Origin: Streptomyces africanus
Lineage (GTDB): Bacteria; Actinomycetota; Actinomycetes; Streptomycetales; Streptomycetaceae
NCBI RefSeq assembly: GCF_002150735.1
Contig: NZ_MUKA01000150.1
Span: 1-33,362 of the forward strand
Direction of reading: 5' to 3'
Length of the DNA stretch: 33,362 nucleotides
In this document: positions 24,852 to 33,362 of the stretch, piece by piece
Layout: each line of letters opens with the position of its first letter
Position numbering within the stretch: the stretch's first letter is position 1
Notes under the pieces: model-generated
Database searches by the model: none
Seen by the model: the letters and a program-made list of their open reading frames with translations, nothing else
What the model was told of the DNA's origin: nothing
Position numbers and translations under genes: made by a program

Positions 24852-25187
24852 GTGACCACTCCACCCGACGACCGCTCCTTCCGCCGCGAAATGGCCACCG
24901 CCTACCGCTCCGGCTGGCACTTCATCGACCTGGTCACCGCCATCCCCCACAGCGGTGACTCGTTGATGGTGACCGTGTTCGGCGAGCCGGTGGTCGTCAC
25001 GCGGGACGAGGACGAGGACGTACGGGCTTACCGGTGTCTGCGGCGGCCTCGGGGGGCGCCGCAGCCCGTGCGGTGTGCCGTACGGTACGGAATGATCTTT
25101 GTGAACCTGGACCAGAGGGACCATGAGCAGGTGGAAGCCGACTCTCCCGTCCCGAGGACCATCTCTGCCACCCCCCGCAGTGCCTGA
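24852..25187 (+). CDS. 111-residue Rieske-like protein lacking the ligand histidines
   Basis: GTG at 24852 follows the peptide stop by one base. The sequence resembles the N-terminal part of Rieske oxygenases: SGWHFIDLVTAIPHSGDS, VTVFGEPVVVTRDEDEDVRAYR, and later YGMIFVNLDQRDHE, which in oxygenases follows the iron-sulfur domain. The expected CxH and CxxH ligands are CLR and CAVR, so both histidines appear to be arginines, and the two cysteines are only 13 residues apart. It probably cannot hold a normal Rieske cluster. It could be a regulator, a binding partner or a remnant. A strong terminator follows. Family assignment by eye. Confidence 0.7.
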   Translation: MTTPPDDRSFRREMATAYRSGWHFIDLVTAIPHSGDSLMVTVFGEPVVVTRDEDEDVRAYRCLRRPRGAPQPVRCAVRYGMIFVNLDQRDHEQVEADSPVPRTISATPRSA

Positions 25188-25230
25188 CGCGATTCCCCCG
25201 TCGTAACAGATCGCTCAGGTGCTTCCCCCC

Positions 25231-25271
25231 GCAGCGGCGTCACCGTGACCTGAACACGGTGACGCCGCTGC
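25231..25271 (+). terminator. hairpin terminator of the peptide/Rieske-like unit
   Basis: GCAGCGGCGTCACCGTG (25231-25247) and CACGGTGACGCCGCTGC (25255-25271) form a perfect 17-bp stem with a 7-base loop, followed by AGTTT. It lies 43 bases after the stop and separates the module from the minus-strand PPOX gene. Confidence 0.9.
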
Positions 25272-25354
25272 AGTTTCCGGTGACATTTCGGGGTATCGCC
25301 CCGGTCACGCCGTGGCCGGATCCAATCGATCACCGGTGTGGATTTTCACTTCGC

Positions 25355-25771
25355 TCACCCTCGCCCCATCGCTCGCGTCAGTTCGATCTCGATCACCACG
25401 CGTGCGGGATTGGGTGAGGGTGTTCGTCCGTAGCGTTCCGCGTAACGGCGCTCCGCCTCCGCCACCCGCTCCGGATCCGTGCGGACGAAGGCCCGGCCCT
25501 CCAGCGTCGCCCAGCGCCGGCCCTCCATCTGACAGACGGCGACCGCCGCTCCCCGCTCCCCGGCGGCCAGGACGTGCCGCGCCTTGGCGCTCGCCTTGTT
25601 CGTGATCACCCGAGCGAGGCGGGCCTCGGGCTCGTATGTGACCCCGACGGGTACCACGTGCGGAGTGCCGTCCGGGCGGGGAGTCGTCAGGGTGCACACA
25701 TGCCGCTCCCGCCAGAAGGCGAGATACGGCGGGTCCGGGGCACCCGGATCTACGGAGTACTTGGTCGCCAT
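25355..25771 (-). CDS. PPOX-class flavin/F420-dependent protein
   Basis: A 138-residue split-barrel protein of the pyridoxamine-phosphate-oxidase-like class, common in actinobacteria as F420- or FMN-dependent reductases. Typical signs are FWRERHVCTLTTPRPDGTPHVVPVGV, then ARVITNKASAKARHVLAAG and ATLEGRAFV. The ATG at 25771 is on the minus strand; the gene is divergent from clpB across 103 bases, which include the HAIR operator, so it could share heat control. The substrate is unknown. Confidence 0.87.
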   Translation of the reverse strand: MATKYSVDPGAPDPPYLAFWRERHVCTLTTPRPDGTPHVVPVGVTYEPEARLARVITNKASAKARHVLAAGERGAAVAVCQMEGRRWATLEGRAFVRTDPERVAEAERRYAERYGRTPSPNPARVVIEIELTRAMGRG

Positions 25772-25809
25772 GCCCCGGAACTTAGCCGCTCTCTCCTCCC
25801 CGAACCGGC

Positions 25810-25830
25810 CTTGAGTGGACTAGACTCAAC
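25810..25830. promoter_or_regulatory. HAIR (HspR operator) upstream of clpB
   Basis: CTTGAGT-N7-ACTCAAC matches the HspR consensus at 13 of 14 positions, 44 bases before clpB and about 40 from the divergent PPOX gene. clpB is a known HspR target in streptomycetes, so this site agrees with expectation. Confidence 0.9.
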
Positions 25831-25874
25831 TTTGTGCAAGTCGTTCGGGTCAGTGCAAGGAGGAGAACGCGAAC

Positions 25875-28472
<2,598 letters not shown>

Positions 28473-28493
28473 CCGGACACTCAGGCACGCGGA

Positions 28494-28529
28494 CGACGGC
28501 CCGCCCCCGCACTCCGGGGCGGGCCGTCG
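28494..28529 (+). terminator. clpB terminator hairpin
   Basis: CGACGGCCCGCCCC (28494-28507) and GGGGCGGGCCGTCG (28516-28529) pair perfectly over 14 bases with an 8-base loop, 21 bases after the clpB stop. Confidence 0.88.
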
Positions 28530-29076
28530 CATGCCGCGCTCCGGGGGACCCGCCGGGCGAGCCGCATGCGCGGTATTCGGCCAACTCGGAGCCCCATCCG
28601 CACACTCCTCACCCCTCCGCTTCACGGCATCTTCACGATGTCCGGCATGAGTCGAACGACTTTTCGGTCCCAGTCGTCGATTCCGTTCATGGAGCGGTTC
28701 TCAGCCACGCCCCGGCGCCCCTCTGTCGCCGTGTTGCCGCTGTGCCTAAAGTGACCGGGCTGCCCCGTGAAGCGGACCTGACCAGTCCGGCCTGGGGCGC
28801 TGACCATTCACGGGGGGATTTCAGCCATGCACGTCATCCTGCGCGCCTTCACGCCGCCACCTGTCCGCTGACGGGGAGAGAGCACCTCGCGGCGCGCGCC
28901 GGTACAGCGGCGGCTCCCGCACCCTTTCCCGTTTCGGCTTCCCGTTTCGGCGAGAACGCGTTTCCGGTCCACCGGTCGGCATTTCCGTCCGCACGGGTGA
29001 CCAGCCCCTGGCCGGAGCCCTGCCCGGCCCCACGTGCACCCACTTCAGCCCAGACTTCAGCCCAGAAGGAATGCCC
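28530..29076. other. intergenic region without a supported gene
   Basis: No convincing gene was found in this stretch. TAAAGT at 28747-28752 could be a -10 for the secreted protein downstream. A 14-codon ORF (28827-28871) has GGGGGGAT upstream but no supporting composition. Short direct repeats occur: CCCGTTTCGG twice near 28928-28950, and ACTTCAGCCCAG twice at about 29042-29065 just upstream of the next start. These may be leader sequence; no operator is clear. Confidence 0.5.
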
Positions 29077-29604
29077 ATGCGCAAGATCCTGACCGCAGCC
29101 GGTCTCACCACCTCCGCCGTCGCGCTCGGCGTGATGCTGGCCGGCCCGGCGGCCGCCTGGACGGCCTCGACCCAGTTCGACGTCGTCTTCCCCGGCCAGA
29201 AGCCGCAGACGACCTACTACGTGGAGAACACCGGCGCGAACACGACGTCGAACGGCAACATGACCGGGAAGTCGGTCGTCTACTGGCAGCTCGGCGTCGA
29301 CCAGGTGATCGACGGCTCCAAGCGGTTCACCAGCTTCAAGATCACGACCCGGATCGAGGAGCGCCTCTCCAAGACCAGCGAGGACGAAGTCGTCACCAAG
29401 AAGACGTGCGACCTGACCGCGGTGGTCAACGACCACTACGCCTGGTCCTTCGACTCCCCGGAGAACACCTGCGTCGCCCCCTCCATCACCTACGACGGTG
29501 AGCTGTATTGGTCGTCGGACGCCACGATCGTCTACGACATCGAGGGGGACGCCAAGGGCGCCATCACCCAGGAGCTCCCGGGCACCGCGCTGGTCCACGG
29601 CTGA
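29077..29604 (+). CDS. secreted protein of unknown function, 175 residues
   Basis: The signal peptide begins MRKILTAAGLTTSAVALGVM and ends near GPAAAW (about residue 27). The mature part is beta-rich, with Thr/Asn/Tyr-rich stretches (TTYYVENTGANTTSNGNMTG) and two cysteines (KKTCDLT and NTCVAPS) that could form a disulfide. No known domain is recognised. ATG at 29077 is preferred over ATG at 29071 because AGAAGGA lies 6 bases before the former and directly against the latter. It is 47 bases before the next secreted protein in the same direction, a probable two-gene unit. Confidence 0.85.
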   Translation: MRKILTAAGLTTSAVALGVMLAGPAAAWTASTQFDVVFPGQKPQTTYYVENTGANTTSNGNMTGKSVVYWQLGVDQVIDGSKRFTSFKITTRIEERLSKTSEDEVVTKKTCDLTAVVNDHYAWSFDSPENTCVAPSITYDGELYWSSDATIVYDIEGDAKGAITQELPGTALVHG

Positions 29605-29651
29605 CCGACGCGACCCGTCACCCGACACGACACCGCCCCGGAGACACAGAC

Positions 29652-30335
29652 GTGAAACGCAGATCGCTCACGGCCGCCCTCGTGGCCACGGCCTCGGCCA
29701 CCGTGCTGGTGCTCACCAGCGGCACGGCCGTGCACGCGGAGGAGCCCACCGCCGAGCCGTCGGCGACCGCCACCCCGGCGGACGAAGCACCGGCCAACCC
29801 CGTGATCGCCGAGTACAACGGCCGGGAGATCAACCTCGCCGACTCGTGGGAGGGCGCCGGGAGCTGCACCGAACTGCCCAGCGGTGAGGTGCACTGCTAC
29901 GACTCGGACGCCGAGGCGGTGGCCGACCCCGAGTTGCCCGCCGAGATCCGCGAGCAGACCCGGAAGGCCGCCGCCGCCGCTCCCGCCGGGGCCCGGTCGG
30001 CCGCCGCGCCGCCTTCCGGGTGCGTCGCCGACTACTGGTGCCTGTACATGAAGGTCGGCTACAAGGGCAGGCTCCTCCGGCTGTACTCCGACGGGAAGAA
30101 GGACCTCGCGGACTGGGGCTGCCGGGACAAGCTGAGCGCCGTCTACTACTGGGTCGGCCGGTACTCGGTGAACTACGGGGACGCGAAGATCACCGACCTG
30201 CGCTCCTGGCCCGTCGAGGACCGGGTCCGGCGGCTCGACCCGCCGGGCGGCTGGTCCGACTTCACCAACCTCGACTACCCGGGCGGCGGGCACTGGAACA
30301 ACAAGGTCGACATCTTCGAGGTCCGGCGCGCCTGA
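29652..30335 (+). CDS. secreted I36/crystallin-like protein
   Basis: A 227-residue exported protein. GTG at 29652 has GGAG 8 bases upstream and starts a signal peptide (KRRSLTAALVATASATVLVL, cleavage near AVHA). A Glu/Pro/Ala-rich linker and a small N-terminal segment precede a C-terminal domain with CVADYWCLYMKVGYKGRLLR, DLADWGCRDKLSAVYYW and FTNLDYPGGGHW, the pattern of the peptidase-inhibitor I36 (beta/gamma crystallin-like) proteins of streptomycetes such as SMPI. It may inhibit a secreted metalloprotease or bind calcium; the target is unknown. Confidence 0.82.
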   Translation: MKRRSLTAALVATASATVLVLTSGTAVHAEEPTAEPSATATPADEAPANPVIAEYNGREINLADSWEGAGSCTELPSGEVHCYDSDAEAVADPELPAEIREQTRKAAAAAPAGARSAAAPPSGCVADYWCLYMKVGYKGRLLRLYSDGKKDLADWGCRDKLSAVYYWVGRYSVNYGDAKITDLRSWPVEDRVRRLDPPGGWSDFTNLDYPGGGHWNNKVDIFEVRRA

Positions 30336-30390
30336 CAGGTGCGGGAAGGCTCGGGGGGGTACCCGGTACTCCCCCGACCGGCCGGATCCT

Positions 30391-30407
30391 GTCAGCCGAG
30401 GGCTGAC
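30391..30407. terminator. short hairpin after the I36-like gene
   Basis: GTCAGCC-GAG-GGCTGAC is a 7-bp perfect stem with a 3-base loop, about 55 bases after the stop and 76 before the YbjN start. No U-tract. A terminator is plausible because the next gene appears to have its own leader. Confidence 0.4.
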
Positions 30408-30482
30408 GGGGCCCGTCCGGGGTTGCCACCCCCCTCCCCGCATGGGGGAGGATGGCGGGATCCGTACGAAGGGAAAATCACG

Positions 30483-31010
30483 GTGACCATCGACCCGTCC
30501 TCGATTCCGAACTTCGGGGGCCAGCCCGAGCCGCAGCCGCAAGGACCGGCGGGCCCCGTCGTCCCGGATCAGGACCTCGTGAAGCAGCTCCTCGACCAGA
30601 TGGAGCTCAAGTACGTCGTCGACGACGAGGGAGACCTCGCGGCGCCGTGGGAGCAGTTCCGCACCTACTTCATGTTCCGGGGTGAGGGAGACCAGCAGGT
30701 CTTCTCCGTGCGGACGTTCTACGACCGGCCTCACGAGATCGAGGCCAAGCCGCAGATCCTGGAGTCCATCGACGACTGGAACCGCCGCACCCTGTGGCCC
30801 AAGGTCTACAGCCACACCCACGACGACGGCACGGTCCGCCTCATCGGCGAGGCTCAGATGCTGATCGGCATGGGCGTGAGCCTGGAGCACTTCGTTTCCT
30901 CGACGGTCAGCTGGGTGCGGGCCGCGATCGAGTTCGACAAGTGGCTCATCGAGCAGCTCGGTCTCGAGGAAGAGATCAACGAAGCGGAGAAGCCCGAGGA
31001 CGAGGAGTAG
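30483..31010 (+). CDS. YbjN-domain protein
   Basis: A 175-residue cytoplasmic protein with the YbjN / type III-chaperone-like fold: MELKYVVDDEGDLAAPWEQFRTYF, then DDWNRRTLWPKVYSHTHDDGTVRL and MGVSLEHFVSSTVSWVRAAIEFDKWL. The C-terminus is highly acidic (EEEINEAEKPEDEE). GTG at 30483 is selected because GAAGGGA precedes it and the preceding in-frame residues look non-coding. YbjN proteins are of unclear role; bacterial members are linked to stress and motility. It is 104 bases before the Uma2 gene. Confidence 0.85.
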   Translation: MTIDPSSIPNFGGQPEPQPQGPAGPVVPDQDLVKQLLDQMELKYVVDDEGDLAAPWEQFRTYFMFRGEGDQQVFSVRTFYDRPHEIEAKPQILESIDDWNRRTLWPKVYSHTHDDGTVRLIGEAQMLIGMGVSLEHFVSSTVSWVRAAIEFDKWLIEQLGLEEEINEAEKPEDEE

Positions 31011-31041
31011 GCCCAGCAGGCCTTTCGCCCCAGCGGCGCGT

Positions 31042-31076
31042 CGGCGCGTACGAACAGGTACGTGCTGTACGCGCCG
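31042..31076. promoter_or_regulatory. 10-bp inverted repeat between the YbjN and Uma2 genes
   Basis: CGGCGCGTAC (31042-31051) and GTACGCGCCG (31067-31076) pair perfectly; the loop contains another GTAC core. It starts 32 bases after the YbjN stop and ends 38 before the Uma2 start. A terminator for YbjN or a regulatory site for uma2 are both possible. Confidence 0.5.
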
Positions 31077-31114
31077 TATGCCTTTTCTCGACAGCACATG
31101 GGAAGGAGACGTCC

Positions 31115-31669
31115 ATGAGCGTCGACGCGATCCTGCACACCGAGTTCCCCAAGGGATACACGGTTCTGTTCGGAGCTGACGAAAAGGTGATCATGACTCC
31201 GCGGAGCTTCGAGCACTCCAGCACGATCAAGTCGATGCAGTACGACACGATGATGTCCCTCGGACGCCACGCGAAGACCGTCTCCGACGTTCACATCGAC
31301 CTCTCCGCCGACGAGAACTCCGCCCCAGACCTGGCCATCCTGCGTGAGGACGCCCGCAAGGAAGGCAAGCGCTACAGCTTCGAGGACGTCCTGCTGATCT
31401 CCGAGGTCGTCTCGACCTCCTCCGCACGCAAGGACTACGACGACTGCACCGCGAAGTACGGCCGCTACGGCATCCCGATCTACCTGGTCGTGGACCCGTA
31501 CGCCCAGGAAGTCGTCCTCCACACCCAGCCGACCGCCACGGGTTACATCGCGGCCCACACCCACAAGTACGGTACGGGCAAGCTCCCCATTCCCCTGGCC
31601 GATGGCCGCACCTTCACCCTCGACCTCGATGAGCTCCCGCGCCCGGAGCCCGAGGCGGACCCTCGCTGA
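31115..31669 (+). CDS. Uma2-family (DUF820) nuclease-like protein
   Basis: A 184-residue protein with a PD-(D/E)xK-type fold. SAPDLAILRED gives the aspartate, and LLISEVVSTSSARKDYDDCTAKYGRYGIPIYLVVD carries the EVxS..RD....K..Y...GIP signature and downstream hydrophobic strand. ATG at 31115 has GGAAGGAG upstream. Family members are widespread in actinobacteria and cyanobacteria, often near regulators or mobile DNA; activity is rarely proven. The stop is 1 base from the convergent ATPase gene's stop. Confidence 0.88.
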   Translation: MSVDAILHTEFPKGYTVLFGADEKVIMTPRSFEHSSTIKSMQYDTMMSLGRHAKTVSDVHIDLSADENSAPDLAILREDARKEGKRYSFEDVLLISEVVSTSSARKDYDDCTAKYGRYGIPIYLVVDPYAQEVVLHTQPTATGYIAAHTHKYGTGKLPIPLADGRTFTLDLDELPRPEPEADPR

Positions 31670-31670
31670 A

Positions 31671-32093
31671 TCAGATCTCAAGACGCAGCTCCGCCCATAC
31701 CGTCTTGCCCACCGGGCTGCGAGGCGTCGACCCCCAGCGCACGGCCAGGACGTCCACCAGGAGCAGCCCCCGGCCGGACTCACCATCGGGAGACGACGAG
31801 GGCGCGGCCGTAGGCAGTCGCCTCGCGGAGGCGGCGTCCGCGACCTCGACACGCAGCAGCCCCGCAGCCCGGTCGAGGGCGAGCCGGAGACCGAACTCCC
31901 GGCCGGGAACCCGGCCGTGCTGCACGGCGTTCGCCGCGAGCTCCCCGACGACGAGGGCGACCGCACAGGACCCGTCCGACGCCGGCGGGTAGCCCCGTTC
32001 CTCCATCCACCGGACGGCGTGCCGCCGGGCGAGCTGCGCACCACGCGGGGAGGAGGGGAACTGCAACGTGAGCGACTGGGTTTCTGTCAGCAC
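31671..32093 (-). CDS. RsbW-type ATP-binding regulatory protein (HATPase)
   Basis: A 140-residue histidine-kinase-like ATPase of the anti-sigma/regulatory type. GELAANAVQHGR is the N-box. DAASARRLPT, with SGRGLLLVDVLAVRWG as the G-box, completes the fold. The signal-free N-terminus starts LTETQSLTLQFPSSPRGAQLAR. GTG at 32093 is chosen; the upstream in-frame residues are poorly supported and the AGGA is about 10 bases away. Such proteins sit next to XRE/DUF397 pairs in streptomycetes, as here. The partner (anti-anti-sigma factor or XRE protein) is not known. Confidence 0.88.
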   Translation of the reverse strand: MLTETQSLTLQFPSSPRGAQLARRHAVRWMEERGYPPASDGSCAVALVVGELAANAVQHGRVPGREFGLRLALDRAAGLLRVEVADAASARRLPTAAPSSSPDGESGRGLLLVDVLAVRWGSTPRSPVGKTVWAELRLEI

Positions 32094-32131
32094 GGCCTGT
32101 ATGTCCTTTTCCTGTCGAGCCGAGGGGTTCC

Positions 32132-32152
32132 GTGACGCACACGAGTCGTCAC
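32132..32152. promoter_or_regulatory. GTGACG-N9-CGTCAC dyad in the divergent promoter
   Basis: A perfect 6-bp inverted repeat between the ATPase and XRE genes, with a second dyad CCTTAC-N10-GTAAGG at 32204-32225 next to the XRE ribosome binding region. Both could be sites for the XRE regulator; no -10/-35 pair was certain. Confidence 0.45.
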
Positions 32153-32203
32153 GTTCCGTGCACAAGACTCGGCGGATCGTCCTACGCTCGACAGGGGGCG
32201 CAG

Positions 32204-32225
32204 CCTTACTTTTGAGGCCGTAAGG
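32204..32225. promoter_or_regulatory. CCTTAC-N10-GTAAGG dyad before the XRE gene
   Basis: Six-base arms ending 15 bases before the TTG start. It could be an autoregulatory operator or a leader hairpin masking the GGAAG ribosome binding site. Confidence 0.4.
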
Positions 32226-32240
32226 GACGGAAGTGATGCC

Positions 32241-33185
32241 TTGGCCAACGGAATTGACCCCAGCACGTCGATGGCGGCGCTGTTCGGAGCTCGGGTGCGC
32301 AGGCTCCGCATAGCGGCGGGGCTGACCCAGACCCAGCTGGGTGACCTGACGCATGTGGTGAGCACGCGGATCACGCAGATCGAGCGGGCGTCCGGGGCGA
32401 AGCCGACGCTGGCACTGGCGCGGGCGCTGGACGTGGTCCTCGGCGCGGACGACCTGCTGGTGGAGCTGTGGCCGTACGTCTACCGGGAGGCGTTCCCGGA
32501 CTGGTCGCGGAGGTTCATGGAGTACTCGGAGCGGGCGGTGGTCATCCGCGAGTACGCGGCTCATGTCGTGCCGGGCTTGTTACAGACGAAGGACTACGCG
32601 CGGGCGGTACTGAGCGTCGGCCGAACGCTCGGCAGCGAAGAGCAGTTGGAAGAGCGGGTCGCCCTTCGCATGGGACGACAGGAGCGTCTGGGCACGCCAG
32701 ACCGGCCCGAGCTGTGGGTGGTCCTCGACGAGGCGGTGCTCAGGCGTCCGGTCGGCGGCCGGGCGGTGATGCGTGAGCAGTTGGCGCGGCTACTCGGGAC
32801 CGCTGCGGAAGGTCACATCACCGTGCAGGTACTGCCGTTCGACCAGGGTGAGCACGAGGTCATGGGCGGTTCTCTCACGGTGCTCACCATGCCGGACGGC
32901 TCGGAGGTCGCCTACACGGAAGGCGCGCACCACGGCCAACTCATCGAGGATCCGGACGAAGTCAGGTACTTCGCGCTGACTTACGATCGGCTGCGGGCGG
33001 CAGCTCTGCCCCCGCTCATGTCGCTCGACATGATCCGATCCGTGATGGAGGACAACCACCGTGGAGCGAACGTCCCGTCCCGATCTGAACGGCGCCGCCT
33101 GGCGCAAGAGCAGCTACAGCAATCAGGAGGGCGGCAACTGCGTGGAGGTGGCCGACGTGTTCGAGACCACCGTCCCCGTCCGTGA
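32241..33185 (+). CDS. XRE-family regulator, DUF5753/Scr1 type (TTA codon; extended C-terminus)
   Basis: A 314-residue regulator with an N-terminal HTH (RRLRIAAGLTQTQLGDLT, then TRITQIERASG) and the DUF5753 sensor-like region (VPGLLQTKDYARAVL, then LPFDQGEHEVMGGSLTVL, and FALTYDRLRAAALPP). A TTA codon at 32580-32582 (GLLQT) suggests bldA dependence. TTG at 32241 has GGAAG upstream; ATG at 32271 is an alternative without one. The last 40 or so residues, after MEDNH, are low-complexity and coincide with the DUF397 gene in another frame, so the ancestral stop near the DUF397 start seems to be lost. Confidence 0.85.
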   Translation: MANGIDPSTSMAALFGARVRRLRIAAGLTQTQLGDLTHVVSTRITQIERASGAKPTLALARALDVVLGADDLLVELWPYVYREAFPDWSRRFMEYSERAVVIREYAAHVVPGLLQTKDYARAVLSVGRTLGSEEQLEERVALRMGRQERLGTPDRPELWVVLDEAVLRRPVGGRAVMREQLARLLGTAAEGHITVQVLPFDQGEHEVMGGSLTVLTMPDGSEVAYTEGAHHGQLIEDPDEVRYFALTYDRLRAAALPPLMSLDMIRSVMEDNHRGANVPSRSERRRLAQEQLQQSGGRQLRGGGRRVRDHRPRP

Positions 33186-33279
33186 CAGCAAGGTCCCGGC
33201 CGGTCCGGCGCTGTGCTTCGAAGCCACCTCCTGGGACGCCTTCATAGGCGAGTTGAAGGCCGAGCACCACCGTCCGTGA
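33061..33279 (+). CDS. DUF397 protein, 72 residues, partner of the XRE regulator
   Basis: A small protein with the DUF397 pattern: GAAWRKSSYSNQEGGNCVEVAD, then VPVRDSKVPAGPALCFEATSWDAFI. GTG at 33061 lies inside the XRE frame, giving a 125-base overlap instead of the few bases usual in this pair. XRE/DUF397 pairs (WhiJ-like) affect development and antibiotic production in streptomycetes. Together with the RsbW-type ATPase this forms a typical regulatory trio. Confidence 0.88.
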   Translation: MERTSRPDLNGAAWRKSSYSNQEGGNCVEVADVFETTVPVRDSKVPAGPALCFEATSWDAFIGELKAEHHRP

Positions 33280-33362
33280 GGCAGCCGGGCCCTTGTCCGC
33301 GAGGGTCCGGTCGGCCGCTGACCTCCTCAAAGAACCGGGGAAAGAACTACCCACCCACCCAC

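Noticed and set aside
28827..28871. 14-codon ORF with GGGGGGAT upstream
   Set aside because: Too short to judge, no attenuator-like codon run or overlap with a following gene; kept only as a note in the intergenic entry.
33280..33362. Tail of the window with ACCC repeats
   Set aside because: Too short to contain a supportable feature; no terminator stem of note.

Overview
The window is chromosomal DNA of a Streptomyces or very close relative. Codons end almost always in G or C, GTG and TTG starts and 4-base GTGA/ATGA stop-start overlaps are common, rare TTA codons sit in regulatory or accessory genes, and the gene order dnaK-grpE-dnaJ-hspR followed a few kb later by clpB is the streptomycete heat-shock region. 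All calls come from reading the sequence; no database search was run.

Layout. (1) 1-3606: a minus-strand polysaccharide operon with a nucleotide-sugar dehydrogenase, a 57-residue membrane peptide that looks like a free-standing sortase (LAxTG) sorting signal, and a processive hyaluronan/cellulose-synthase-type glycosyltransferase. A partial His-rich gene runs off the left edge. (2) 3607-8353: an exported S33-type hydrolase, a MerR regulator with an NADPH-dependent oxidoreductase whose leaderless promoter carries a MerR-style dyad, a CPBP membrane protease with a TTA codon, and an IS630 transposase remnant abutting the protease. (3) 8424-12157: a HAD hydrolase, then a flavoprotein/XRE-regulator pair divergent from two small unknown genes, closed by a strong terminator. 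(4) 12178-15751: a large membrane Fe-S reductase (EtfD/HdrD-like) and a divergent MraY/WecA-type phosphosugar transferase.

(5) 15754-20099: dnaK-grpE-dnaJ-hspR with HAIR operators and a terminator. (6) 20321-25271: an orphan sugar-binding lipoprotein, then the most novel block. This block has three paralogous LuxR-type regulators (one plus strand, two minus strand). They lie beside a divergent two-gene unit encoding a small exported peptide with a duplicated ADSHWP motif and a 111-residue Rieske-like protein in which both iron-ligand histidines appear to be arginines. It looks like a self-contained peptide signalling or peptide maturation module. (7) 25355-28529: a PPOX-type flavin/F420 protein divergent from clpB, whose promoter has a HAIR site, so HspR probably controls both chaperone units. 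(8) 29077-33279: two secreted proteins (one crystallin/I36-like), a YbjN protein, a Uma2-family nuclease-like protein, an RsbW-type ATPase, and an XRE/DUF397 pair with an unusually long overlap.

Best leads: the LuxR/ADSHWP/mini-Rieske cluster; the mini sorting-signal protein in the polysaccharide operon; a possible +1 frameshift extension of the glycosyltransferase at a UGA-C stop; and the XRE/flavoprotein/two-small-gene module.
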